Shown: positions 48,264 through 58,749, numbered from the stretch's first letter. The stretch is 64,000 nucleotides of DNA from Apostichopus japonicus (GCF_037975245.1 NC_092563.1:6941501-7005500); one strand, 5' to 3'. Made by a program: numbers and translations. The notes: generated by a model not told the origin, from the letters alone.

Positions 48264-49082
48264 CTATGAGGCAGAGAAAGAATAAGCTTGGCCGTTCTCC
48301 TTCCTCCACATTCCTCGCTGGAAACGTAGTTTGGTCCCACTCTTGTACAAATCTGATACCTCCTTGGCCCATCTCCTCTTTTCCTTAAGGTCAGTTAAGG
48401 TAAGATCGTCAGTGATGAAATAATCGGAACCTTTTAGCTTTTCTCTTGCGTACTTCATGGCAAAGAGCTTATCTTGAAAAAACGAAAGTTTAACAAGAAT
48501 GTGCCTGCTTCTTCCCTGTACAGCTTTTCCATCTCTATGGGCTCTCTCCAGTTTGGCCTCTTGAATGCCCACCTTTTTCAGAACTTCTTTGGTGATTTCC
48601 AGGCAGTCTTCACTCGGTTGTGTTTTGTAACCCACGATCCGCAAGTTATTTTTCCGGAGAAAACGTTCGTTCTTGTTAAGCAATGATGAGTGCAAATCGA
48701 GTGAACTCTCAAGGCTTGTTACACGGTTTCCTAAATCTGCACACAGTCTGTTCAGTTTGGAATTCTCTGACTTTAGTTTATTGATTTCTTCGGAATGAAA
48801 CTTTAATTCACGTTCAAAGTTCTTTTTGAGCTTGAGTAGCTCTGAAGACATTCCATGAATTGCCTTTTCCACTGCGTTCTCCAGTCTCTGTGTGAGGTCT
48901 AGATTTGCCTCTTCTTGAATATTGGTTACCTCTGAGTCCGACAGGCTCTCGTGTAACTCGTCCTCGTGTTCTTCTCCTATGGCTGACATAGCTTGGCTAA
49001 TCAACGGTTGGGAACGTGATTCTATGGCCTGTTTTTTCTTCTTACCTAGGCTACCGACTGGTCTACCACGGGTCTTCCTCAT
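48264..49082 (-). CDS. LINE ORF1 RNA-binding protein, intact
   Basis: 272 codons, no interruption. Residues 1-17 (TRGRPVGSLGKKKK) are an AT-hook-like basic segment. About 62-142 form a long heptad-rich coiled coil, expected to trimerise. About 143-205 look like the L1 ORF1 RRM, starting RKNNLRIVGYK and including LERAHRDGK and HILVKLSFF. About 206-262 match the C-terminal domain (FAMKYAREKLKG, FITDDLT, EKRRWAKEV). It binds LINE RNA and acts as a chaperone for retrotransposition. It lies upstream of ORF2 on the same strand. Confidence 0.9.
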   Translation of the reverse strand: MRKTRGRPVGSLGKKKKQAIESRSQPLISQAMSAIGEEHEDELHESLSDSEVTNIQEEANLDLTQRLENAVEKAIHGMSSELLKLKKNFERELKFHSEEINKLKSENSKLNRLCADLGNRVTSLESSLDLHSSLLNKNERFLRKNNLRIVGYKTQPSEDCLEITKEVLKKVGIQEAKLERAHRDGKAVQGRSRHILVKLSFFQDKLFAMKYAREKLKGSDYFITDDLTLTDLKEKRRWAKEVSDLYKSGTKLRFQRGMWRKENGQAYSFSAS

Positions 49083-49319
49083 TTTGTGCGATGGACTCTT
49101 TACGATTGATAATCAAAAAACTCGAAAGCTGAGGATTAACTTGGATAAAAATAACGATAAATCCAGAGGCCGAAATCTGCTTGACTAGGTGGCTGCCATA
49201 ACAGGCTTTAATATCCCTGGTGGAAATTCCAGTTGAACTTGAACTGGGTTCAACTGGAATTTTCTATACGGAAATTGGCCCAAATTTGAACTAGGTTGAA
49301 CTGGGTGAACTGGGGTTCA

Positions 49320-49640
49320 CTGGTTCAACTATGTTTTACTGGGTTCAACTATGTTTTACTGGGTTCAACTGGTTCAAGTTCAACTATGTTTTACTGGGTC
49401 CAACTGGTTCAACTATGTTTACTGGGTCCAACTGGTTCAACTATGTTTTACTGGGTCCAACTGGTTCAACTATGTTTTACTGGGTCCAACTGGTTCAACT
49501 ATGTTTTACTACTGGGTCCAACTGGTTCAACTATGTTTAACTGGTTCAACTATGTTTTACTGGGTCCAACTGGTTCAACTATGTTTTACTGGGTTCAACT
49601 GGGTCAACTATGTTTTGCTGGGTTAAACTGGGTGAACTAC
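49320..49640 (+). repeat. 28-31 bp tandem repeat (left arm)
   Basis: About ten copies of TTCAACTATGTTTTACTGGG plus TCCAACTGG; all three forward frames are open because of the repeat, so these ORFs are not genes. Confidence 0.95.
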
Positions 49641-49690
49641 AGTATGTTTTACTTCTTATATTTTTAAATAGTTTGAACTGGGATTCTCAA

Positions 49691-51159
49691 CTGGTGTTAT
49701 CTACACTTATATAACACCACACTATAAGAAGTTTTCATTTGTTAACAGTAGATCTATAGTCTGTAAGTATTAAGGGTGTTAGCCACTGAAAATAAATGTT
49801 TGTTCTTGATCAGAGAACTCTGGGTTTGGTGTGATGACCTAACACAGAGCAAGACACATATAAAAATGGAGAAGTCAACTGGATTGGATCAAAAGAAATT
49901 ATAATTATGAATAACAAACAATGTACAGCTGATCTGGGCCCAGTCGTGAGGTGCGCACCCAAAATATAAAGAAATACACTTAATCTAAAAGTCTGTTCTG
50001 GTGAGTTGGCCTGCTGGTGACATCAAGTATTTTACGACCTCAGACCTTCCACGACATCAGATATTCTACGACATCAGTATAGTTGAACCCAATAAATGGT
50101 ATTATGAATGTCCGATCCCAGCAAAAAAGTATCCTTTAATTTATGTGAAATAGTGTTCCAGGGTATCCTTTCAGTAAAATAATGTCAATATCCTTTGTAG
50201 TAAAATAATATCCTTTATGTATAGGTGATGGTGTCCTGGAATATCCTTTATTGTAAAACAATATCCTTTATAGTAAATAGTATCCTCTATAATAAACAGT
50301 GTCCCAGACTGTCAGCTGAATATCACAACTTCCATAAAATAATAAGGTCTACAGTAACTTGAACTATGTAAATTAAAGTTTAAAACAAACTATCCAGTCA
50401 TTAAACTATCTTTCTCTTCTTTTACAACTGCCTTGCTCAGATACTCATAGCCAATTGCCAACTCCCTATACTGTACCCTATATATACACACAGACCCCAT
50501 TTCCTGTGAGGGCTAATTTCCAGGAAGAACAAGATAGTTGCCTAGTAGGGAACCGGTTAGTTAGGCCTAGCTTATACTATAGTCCTAAGTCACTAGCCTA
50601 TATATAAAGTTTCTGTTCAATTCAAATATTTATGATAAAGAGCACGTTTACAATCAATTATAATGTTACAAGTATGTGTCAATAATATAAAGATACTGCA
50701 AGATCACAAAGGAGGGAACTTAGCCGCGGTAATAATTTAAAATTGTTGGCAAAATCGGTTACAAATACGATTATTCTGCGAAGCTTCTGTTGGCGTATGT
50801 GGTTTGCGGATTCGGAATTTATAAATTTAGCGCTTACACAAGGGACAAATGTCAAAGTTCAAATTTAGTCGGATCATACTATTTTGCACTAGGAAAGCAT
50901 TTTGCCTACCAATTGTTCAAATCGACGAACAAAGTATAACATATTTTTTTTCAAATTTATTATATAGGAAATATTTCATATTTTTAATCATTGCGGTACA
51001 AAAATGTAATTGTTTTATCATAACTGTGATAAATATGACAAAGATTTATTTTACACCCCTCATAAGTTGGCTAATTTAGCATTTTCAATATATTATGATA
51101 CGGTTAGTGCTTACGAACTTACATTATAATATTCTTGATAATTACGCCTAAAATAAAAG
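49691..51159. other. core of the 49.2-51.7 kb element
   Basis: Contains short recurrences of TATCCTTTATAGTAAAATAA near 50120-50300. No coding signal or transposase motif seen. Confidence 0.5.
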
Positions 51160-51650
51160 CAGTCAACATAGTCCAAACCCAGTTGGGCCAGTGTGAAACC
51201 TAGTTCAACCCCAACAGGGCAAGTTCACCAGTAAACATAGTTCAAACCCAGTTGGGCTTGTGCAAACCAGTGAAACCTAGTTAAACCCCAGCTGGGTCAG
51301 TTCACCAGCCAATAGTCCAAACCCAGTTGGGCCAGTGCAAAACCAGTTGAAACCTAGTTCAACCCCAACAGGGAAAGTTCACCAGTCAACATAGTTCAAA
51401 CCCAGTTGGGCTAGTGCAAAAACCAGTGAAACCTAGTTGAAGCCCAACTGGATCAGTTCAAACATTGTTCAAACTCAGTTGGGCCTGAACAAACCCAGTT
51501 GATTATTGTGTAAACCCAGTTGAACCTAGCTCATGTTCAGCATAGCTCAGTTGGAACCCAGTAAGACCCAGTTAAACACAGTTAAAAACCAGTTAAACAT
51601 AGTAGGCCCTAGTAGAACCTAGTTGATTATTTAACTGGGTTCTACTGGAA
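51160..51650 (-). repeat. right arm of the GTTCAACT element
   Basis: Diverged units containing AAACCCAGTTGGGC and GAAACCTAGTTCAACCCC. More degenerate than the left arm, so the two arms are not homogenised. Confidence 0.85.
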
Positions 51651-51889
51651 TTTCTACCAGCTGTAACAGTGTACCTGCCTTGGACATTTTAATAGGCTCT
51701 CGCGGTAGATCGCAGGAAATTTGAGCTGTGCAAGTAACTTTCCCACGTTCGTTTCCTTTGCAAGGTTGGCAAATTGATTACGTAACACACCGGCTAACGT
51801 TCCCAACTAATAACCTTGGAATGTGAAGAAGTGGGCAGCGGCCAAAATGAACGGCAGGTTTACGACAGGGCGTATTTTCAAATGTTGAA

Positions 51890-52110
51890 ATTCTGGTACA
51901 GAAAAATATATTTCTCTACAAAATATATAAATTCTGTTACAGAAATTACATATTTTATACAGAATAAATTATATTCTATGCAAAAATATATTTGTATTGT
52001 GTGTACGGAAAATATATATATTCTCTAACATTCAAGCTCTATTCTGTGAGAAAAATATATTCTGTACGAAAAATATATTCTGTACGAAAAATATATATGC
52101 TATACAAATT
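51890..52110 (+). repeat. internal AT-rich satellite array
   Basis: Units such as ATATATTCTGTACGAAAA in the same orientation as the left arm. 52045-52110 is inverse to 52680-52760, giving an inner fold with a ~550-bp loop. Confidence 0.85.
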
Positions 52111-52664
52111 ACGGTGCTTTGTAAGTACCAACTGAGATGTTTCGTTGTTCAGTAACTTCAGTGACCAGCTTATTCATTATATTGCTGTTTTCTTCACATC
52201 CACTTTCTTTCCGATGATGTATAGAGTCCTTGCAGAAGTGCAAAAAAAAAATGAAAGACTGCGGTTAGAGAAGAGCAAATAGTAGATTATATGTCTTAGT
52301 CTTATATGTCTTATAAGTCTTAGCCTACCTAGTGTAAGAAATAGGTATGCTGTTTAGAGTAGTCTTACGTTAACATCACACTACCAACTATCCTATACTT
52401 ACGCGCTATATCTGGACGCCATGATTACAGTACTGCTGCTATAACGTATGTTAGGTATGTGATCCGATATGTTAATGGGACTGTGAAGCCGGCTAGATAC
52501 AGTAGGGCTTTGCTGTCGATCGTATCGCCGTACTATCATGTGCAATGCGATGTCGCAAAACCACTAACTTTGAACTGCATTTCGGTTCTGAGCAAGGAAG
52601 TACATTGTACTTGCACACTTATGGCCAATGTAACAAATAAGCTGTTCACTAAAGTTTCACTTAC
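52111..52664. other. loop between AT-rich arrays
   Basis: Unique-looking sequence. No conserved coding region or RNA gene recognised. Confidence 0.4.
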
Positions 52665-53185
52665 AGAGCTCCGTACTTTGTATAGCATATATATTTTTCG
52701 TACAGAATATATTTTTCTTTGTACTTTGTTTAGCATATATATTTTTCGTACAGAATATATTTTTCTTTGTACTTTGTTTAGCATATATATTTTTCTTTAC
52801 AGAATATATTTTTTTGCACAGAATAGAAATTTGTTGTAAGAGAATATATATTTTTTCTTACAAAGAATAAAAATTTATTTTTGCACAGACAATCATTTTT
52901 TTCTTTAGAGTATATATATTTTCTGTCACAGAATTAATATATTTTGTTAGAGAAAAATATATTTCGGTCACAGAATTAACATACTTTTGGAAAGTATATA
53001 TATATTTCTTTAGAGAATACATTTTTTCTCTTAGAGAATAAATATATTTTTGGCAGAGAAAAAAAATTGTGTAGAGAATATATATTTTTTACAGAATATT
53101 TACTGTAAGAGAATATATATTTTTGCACAAAATACATATTTGTTATTAAGAAAATAGTTTCTGTACGCCTGGAGAATATATAAAT
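52665..53185 (-). repeat. right AT-rich satellite arm
   Basis: Inverse units (ATATATTTTTCGTACAGAAT, TTTTTACAGAATATTTACTG). The outer end mirrors the outer 110 bp of the left arm at 41740. Confidence 0.9.
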
Positions 53186-53641
53186 ATATAGATAGGAGAG
53201 TAATCTCTTCCTTGCTACGACATAAAAGTTCTAGAATTCATTGTATCTAAGGCATAGCTGCAAATTCTTGATTGTTGAAACAAGAAAAGAATATCAAACT
53301 GCCGGTGTATTCATACGACTTCGTTACTAGACCTAAGCCTTTGGCCTAGGGTACGTCTGCCTAACCCGACTTTAGAATGTGGACAGAGCAGTTTAGGTTT
53401 AGAACATAAATGGCCCAAGTGTAAGTTTCTTATTTAAAACTTGCAGAACTTCATCCCTTCTTCCTCCTCCAAACTTCATGTCCCCTTTTCACTTTTCCAT
53501 TATTTGAACTGAAAGTAAAAGGTGTCAAGGAAATCAGAACTTCATTTAGTTTGTATGATTTTGTTGATGCTCATAGTTTTGTAACATTCCTTTACATTCA
53601 AACCACTGCTGGTAAAAGTCTTCAAATTTGTCTTGTTCCAG

Positions 53642-53687
53642 AACTGACAATGGCACAGAGGATGACCATCTTATACAGGGAACAAAG
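53642..53687 (+). CDS. SAMHD1: SAMHD1-like B exon (linker)
   Basis: 46 bp. Acceptor TTGTTCCAG, donor GTCAGT. Ends GTK in phase 0, joining VFND of the next exon as in the family. Confidence 0.7.
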
Positions 53688-55646
53688 GTCAGTAGTCTAA
53701 AAATCTTTCTTCTTAAAACCAATTAGTTTGTGACAAAGTATTCTTGACAATAATTCTTCTATTTGAAGAATGAGGACGTGAGCCACCACAAACCAGACCC
53801 CACCCTGCAGAATCTATGTGCAGAATGCATGAGAGCTACCTGGACTATGGTTTTGATGTTAATAAAGATTCATTCAAGCTCCAAACAATATTTTCATGCA
53901 GCTCCTCTAGCGATACCATCTCTTGATAATACCATGAAAATGACGAGATGAAAGTATTTTGTTATTTCATCATTAATCAGAAAATTTCCAAATTATACAC
54001 TTGGATAAAAGTTAGGAGGGGGGGGGGGGTTGGTAAGGAAGGGCAATTTTACGTTCAGCTGAGTAGAAGGCCACTGCTACGGGTGAAACCCCCCCCCCCT
54101 CCTCCCACTATTAAATTTACCCCCCAAAAACATATTTATCGAAAATACCTGGCGTATCGGTGGAGCAAATTTTAGACCTAATTGTTAGTCTAATTATGCT
54201 TCAGAGTTCACATTTAAAATTATTTAGGCATTTTTGTGATCTCGTATAGATACTCATGCAAGATTAGATACTGGTGTTCACTTAGAATCTCAGTGTACTC
54301 ATCCTCATACCAAGGGGAATTTTACTCATACTGATGCATTCTCACTACAAGTCAGTTATTGTCAACTGTCGATCAGATCGATTGTTTCCAGATCTGATAT
54401 TACTTTGTCAGCTCTTTTATCATTGCAGGTCTTTAACGACTCGGTCCACGGACACATTGAGATGCACCCTCTATTAGTCAGCATCATTGATACACCAGAG
54501 TTTCAGAGGTTACGATTCATCAAGCAGTTGGGGATGTGTTATTTTGTCTACCCAGGAGCGTCGCATAACAGATTTGAACATTCCCTTGGGTAAGTGTTTT
54601 GAATGTTGCATGTAAGCATTGCTGATCACAAGACAAGTTGAACACACTCTGGCTAATGTTCATAACTGTGCCGACCTTTATGATGCTTTCCCCACTCTCC
54701 AATTTCATTGTTGTAATGGCATATAGTTATTCTCATATTTGCCCAACCCATTAACATACTGCTTAATACTGCCAATTAGCAGACTGACTTAAGCCATACT
54801 TACTGGATTGAATTAACATAAGCTCTAAAGTCTAAACTAACATAAAACATTGTGTATTGGAATAACATACAAACTGCAACCATAGCAACAAAATGCGAGT
54901 GCCATCCATAAATGATAATATAGTAGTTACAGTGTATTGTTTTGACTTTTAACCATTTGTTTAAATATTTTTATATATTATGTCATTTATCCTATACTCT
55001 GACAGGGTGAGCTACCTTGCTGGGAAACTTGTAAAAAGCTTACAATCCAAACAGAAGAGTTTAAAGATAACCAAAGAAGACATCCTCTGTGTTGAGATAG
55101 CAGGATTGTGTCATGATTTAGGTTGGTACAATCTTGAAACATGTTCATACAAAGTGTTGTATTTGCTGCAATCTGGTGGTATTTGGATCAGTTAATTGTT
55201 GTCATGAAAGGAAGTCACCAGGTTTTGGAGCAGTTGAAGTGGAAGGGTTAGAATGTGCCCGTTACTTTAGTAACTATAAATACTTTGCAGCAATTATTAG
55301 TTGCATTTGCCATTTTCCACTTCTGCTTATCAGTGAAAAGGTAGTACACCTGTACATAACAATCCTTCCTAAATCTGATCAGTATTCTGTTTTTATTTTT
55401 CTGGTTTAAAGTTTTTACCCAAATTTGTTCACTTTTTCCAGTTTGATTTTGTAAGTGTCAGTTGAACGCTTTTTTCCATTTTCTTTTTGCTACTGTTTTG
55501 AACAGCATGAAAAACTGTCGGTGAAAATGTTTGAGCATATGCTGAAGAAACACAACCTGAGAGAACAATTCAAAAAGTATAACCTGCAAGAAGGAGATAT
55601 TATGTTCATTAAGGAACAGATTGACGGAGATGAAGAGAAGATGAAG
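53642..55646 (+). CDS. SAMHD1: SAMHD1-like gene B, N-terminal half of HD domain (visible exons)
   Basis: Exons 53642-53687, 54429-54589, 55006-55121 and 55506-55646. The first three join in phase to read [74 protein letters not shown] and [14 protein letters not shown]. These carry the family's first metal-binding His (HNRFEH) and the defining HD pair (CHDLG). The fourth exon starts with the His of [12 protein letters not shown] and ends GDEEKMK. Between exons three and four the ~71-bp exon for the GHGPFSH segment is not found; a direct join would give a stop. No SAM domain is visible upstream. Later exons lie beyond 64000, after a 34-bp satellite. The gene may be a pseudogene, a misassembly or a divergent paralogue. 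Confidence 0.85.
54429..54589 (+). CDS. SAMHD1: SAMHD1-like B exon (HGHIE...HNRFEHSLG)
   Basis: 161 bp. Acceptor ATCATTGCAG, donor GTAAGT at 54590. It encodes the highly conserved start of the HD domain with [21 protein letters not shown] and [14 protein letters not shown]. Confidence 0.95.
55006..55121 (+). CDS. SAMHD1: SAMHD1-like B exon (HD motif)
   Basis: 116 bp. The acceptor CTGACAG completes the Gly codon. Ends LCHDL-G in phase 1; donor GTTGGT is non-consensus. His and Asp of the HD motif are intact. Confidence 0.88.
55506..55646 (+). CDS. SAMHD1: SAMHD1-like B exon (HE...MFEHM...FIKEQI)
   Basis: 141 bp, 47 codons, phase 0. Acceptor TTTTGAACAG, donor [29 protein letters not shown] match the family helices after the catalytic His. 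Confidence 0.88.
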
Positions 55647-56685
55647 GTATTGCTTATATTAAATGGTCAATGTGTGGTAAATTACGTTAATAAAACCCGG
55701 GACATTTTTCTCAAGTAGCAAGGACATGTTTCTTTTAATAAAGGAATAACAAAGGCAGGAAAAAGGTACAATTTATATTATTCAGAAACCTCAAAACTAT
55801 CTAACAAGTAACATTCGATTTTGAAGTTAACCGCTTTCTGTTGGACTTAATACGCTTGCTTTAAAAAATTGTCTCCTAAGGCCTAAACACAATGCAAAGT
55901 AAGCCGCCATTTATTATGCAATACGCCTGAAATTCCATTTTACCGTGGAAAATATTCAGCCTGTTGACTGTTGTTGCTAGGGCTAGAACTAGAAGAACGT
56001 GCAATTTCCTATAAGCACAACGCAGTTTAAAATGTAAACGAGGCACCTTAAAGGTCGTAGTTACGAAAAAATCAGGAGTTATCTTTTCTTAAAATTTTCG
56101 TTAAAAAAGAAGACGTAGTGTACGCTAAAGTAACAGTAAGTAGGCTGACTGTAACGCTAAGCATACGGTATGCCTTATCAGAATTAGGCTTACTTCATAT
56201 ACAATTCAACTGGAATGTTCCTTGCGTGGCCATGGATGTCGTTCCTCATCACTTAGGTAGCTATTAGTACCGCTCTATTTTGGCAAACGGTTTCAAAGTC
56301 TGTTATTAACTGTTAAAAACCTTCTGGGGATGAAAAAAGGTTCACGAAATTATCCACTTCGTGGCAACAAATATACCCCACCTCCGTAGGAGGTATCCGT
56401 TTATCATCTTCTTCCCTGTTTACTCTTACGTTTTCCCTTTCCTGTAATTCCTCTGCTGTGAATATCGGATCAAAATCATAAGGCTACAGCCCTGCCATTG
56501 AACCTTCTTTGATTTCTTTCGTTTTTATTGAGAAATTCTAATGAAATTGTTGTTTACTAACTGTGCATTTGTACGGAGAAAGTGCTACTGCTCGATTGAG
56601 TTGTTCCTCCCTGACGTCATCAAGATAGAATTTGAGTAATGATGGCGGCTTACTGTTCATTGTGGTTAAATACGCCTTATTTATA
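55647..56685 (+). other. intron of SAMHD1-like B
   Basis: No recognisable exon or transposon. Confidence 0.5.
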
Positions 56686-56736
56686 GGAGCCTACGGAAGC
56701 CCATTAGGGCCAAGGTTGTTGTTTTTTGCCCCTTGA

Positions 56737-57062
56737 AATCCGAAATCCTTATTTTAAAATCCGAAATCTATTATTTAAAATCCGAAATCCTTATTTTCAA
56801 ATCCGAAATCTATTATTTAAAATCCGAAATCTGCTTTTTAAAATCCGAAATCCGTTATCCTTATTTTGAAATCCGAAATCCTTATTTTAAAATCCGAAAT
56901 CTGTTTTTTAAAATCCGAAATCCTTATTTTAAAATCCGAAATCTGTTTTTTTAAAATCCGAAATCCTTATTTCGAAATCCGAAATCTATTTTTTAAAATC
57001 CCAAAATTTATATTTCGAAATCCGAAATCCTTATTTTATAATCCGAAATCTATTTTTCGAAA
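56737..57062 (+). repeat. left AAATCCGAAATC satellite arm
   Basis: About 17 units of 18-19 bp. Open frames across it are repeat shadows (KSEILILKSEI). Confidence 0.95.
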
Positions 57063-57159
57063 CCTAGTTTTTACTTTAGCGTTTGTAACATTAATTATTG
57101 TTCATTGTAAAGTTTGTTGAAGGCCAATGCTGCATCATTCATCTTGCATCCATGTTAAG

Positions 57160-57264
57160 ATGGCGGAGCGTGAAGATTTGATAAAGGGTTTTTTCCAGCT
57201 TGGGCTATCAAACTTAGAAATACGGACAATTTTGGACAAAAACCATTTAATAAAGATCAGCTGA
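57160..57264 (+). pseudogene. truncated IS3EU-like transposase N-terminus
   Basis: 34 codons: MAEREDLIKGFFQLGLSNLE, then IRTILDKNHLIKIS and a stop. This matches the helix-turn-helix start (xxLIxxYFxLGLxxxEIxxxLxxxHxIxIS) of integrase-core proteins in many animal DNA transposons. The match ends at ATCAGCTGACCCGC, where unrelated GC-rich repeat DNA begins, so the gene was interrupted and the element cannot move by itself. Assignment is from memory of the family. Confidence 0.65.
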
Positions 57265-57650
57265 CCCGCATTTCGCGGGTTGGACCCGCATTCTAACACC
57301 CAAACCCGCTGACCCGCGCAAGCGTCCGAAAAACCCGCATTGTAATTGTCCATTAGACATAAAAAGAAATGCATCAAATTTTGACATAGCAAACATCATT
57401 TCTTTAGCATAATGCATAAAATGCATATTTCTCAGAAAATTTTGGGTGACAAAAGCCTTTCTAAGTGTCACCATTTTACATGTAGGCATCACCAGGATTC
57501 CAAAAAAAAAAAAAATCAAAAGGGGAGGGAGGCACCGTCTCCCCTTATACCCCTCCCCCAGGACGGCGATTCGTGGCATGGACCAGCATTTGCCCTCTCA
57601 AGAGTTGGGAGCTATGAAACAGTCGACACAGTGAGAGGGTCTACTGTGCA
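57265..57650. repeat. GC-rich repeat insertion in transposon core
   Basis: CTGACCCGCATTTCGCGGGT and ACCCGC repeats, then an A13 run and GGGGAGGGAGGCACCGTCTC with CCCTCCCCCAGGACGGCG, in the style of the hAT MITE borders at 7.3 kb. Confidence 0.45.
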
Positions 57651-58244
57651 AACTTAGGCTGGACCAGCTGTAGGCCTTGGAGCTATATCGTTATTCCCTA
57701 TACTATCCCAGCACTTTGAGCTGTTTTCGAGGATGTCTTAAGGTTAGGCTATAGGCCCAGGCTTAGGGACTGATTCAAGTCTAAAACTACCCCGCCCGTG
57801 ATCTGCCTTGTTGGCAGTTAACATCATTATGATATTGCATTTGTAACGGTTCTAACAGGGTTTTCATTCTCTATAATTCTTGCCTTTTCATTTCTGCTAT
57901 AACTGGGGAGTACACGATACAATGTATTAATGTGTAATACATGTAGAGCCTTTCTGTATAAACAGTATCACTACATTGTAATGCGGGCAATGAAGCTTTA
58001 GTGTCCGACGTTGGCTATGGATCGCCGCTGGTCTCTACGATCATTCGTTGAAAAGTTGGGTCGCAGGCTAGCACAGTGTCAGGAGGGATACAAATCCCAG
58101 GCCCTACTGACATACATATAGCCTCGAATACCTAGGCGGTTTCAGAAAATGGCGCGTAGTTTGTCACTATGTTGTCAATAGCTAACATTTTGATAACACT
58201 AGCAACGACTGCAAAAGTCGCCCGTACTGCCGTACATTCAAAAA

Positions 58245-58608
58245 AAAAAATAGATTTCGGATATCAAAAAATAGATTTCGGATTTCGAAAAATAGATTTC
58301 GGATTTCAAAAAATAGATTTCGGATTTTAAAAAACAGATTTCGGATTTCAAAATAAGGATTTCGGATTTTAAAATAAGGATTTCGGATTTCATAAAATAG
58401 ATTTCGGATTTTAAAATATAGATTTCGGATTTTAAAATTAGATTTCGGATTTCAAAAAATAGATTTCGGATTTTAAAATTAGGATTTCAGATTTCGGATT
58501 TTGAAAAACAGATTTTGGATTTCAAAAAACAGATTTCGGATTTCAAAAAATAGATTTCGGATATCAAAAAAAAGATTTCGGATTTTAAAATAAGGATTTC
58601 GGATTTCA
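58245..58608 (-). repeat. right GATTTCGGATTT satellite arm
   Basis: About 19 inverse units (ATAGATTTCGGATTTCAAAA). Confidence 0.95.
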
Positions 58609-58749
58609 AGAAAAAAAAAACAACCTTGGCCCTAATGGGCTTCCGTAGGAGCCAATGTTCAAAGCTAGTGTATTCATTCAAACCGAAAGAGTTTAACTTA
58701 AAAATTGAATATTAGATAGTTTTGAAAGGAGTAGTTCAGAACAGAAAGA

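Larger units (their letters stand above)
42150..49195 (-). mobile_element. nearly full-length L1/Tx1-like LINE
   Basis: On the - strand: a short 5' leader, ORF1 (49082-48264), a ~660-bp spacer, then ORF2 with endonuclease, reverse transcriptase and C-terminal Cys/His region, running to 42293. The 3' part is duplicated in tandem. No poly(A) tail or target duplication was found; the 3' end adjoins the left satellite arm. Confidence 0.85.
49218..51662. mobile_element. foldback-like element with GTTCAACT satellite arms
   Basis: The left end reads CTGGTGGAAATTCCAGTTGAAC and the right end inward CTGGTAGAAATTCCAGTAGAA, matched terminal inverted repeats. The left arm (49230-49690) is a 28-31 bp repeat (CTGGGTCCAACTGGTTCAAC, then TATGTTTTA). 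The right arm (51160-51650) is built of inverse-type units (CAAACCCAGTTGGGCCAGT). The core has no transposase. It sits just 5' of the LINE. No clear target duplication. Confidence 0.7.
41740..53185. mobile_element. large nested complex bounded by inverted AT-rich satellite arms
   Basis: The first ~110 bp of the left arm (from TATATATTTATATATTCTCC at about 41740) match the inverse of the right end (to about 53185) almost base for base. The arms are runs of ATATATTCTSTAMGAAAA-like units: left 41740-42125, right 52665-53185, with a further array at 51890-52110. Inside lie a whole LINE (42150-49195) and another satellite-armed element (49218-51662). Interpretation: a foldback-type element that received later insertions. 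Confidence 0.6.
56692..58647. mobile_element. DNA transposon with satellite arms and 6-bp target duplication (IS3EU-like)
   Basis: The ends are inverted copies starting TACGGAAGCCCATTAGGGCC and continuing AAGGTTGTT. They are flanked by GGAGCC on both sides (56686-56691 and 58648-58653), a perfect 6-bp target duplication. Inside each end is an array of an 18-19 bp unit (AAATCCGAAATCCTTATTTT): left 56737-57062, right 58245-58608, inverted. The core starts with a transposase-like N-terminus at 57160-57264. TAC ends and 6-bp duplications agree with what I remember of IS3EU elements. Confidence 0.85.

Noticed and set aside
49296-49667. Three overlapping open frames (LLGPTGSTMFYW-like) as a repeat protein
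   Set aside because: All forward frames are open because the DNA is a 28-31 bp tandem repeat without stops; it is the arm of a mobile element.
56733-57120. KSEILILKSEI-type frames
   Set aside because: Translation of the 18-19 bp satellite arm of a transposon.
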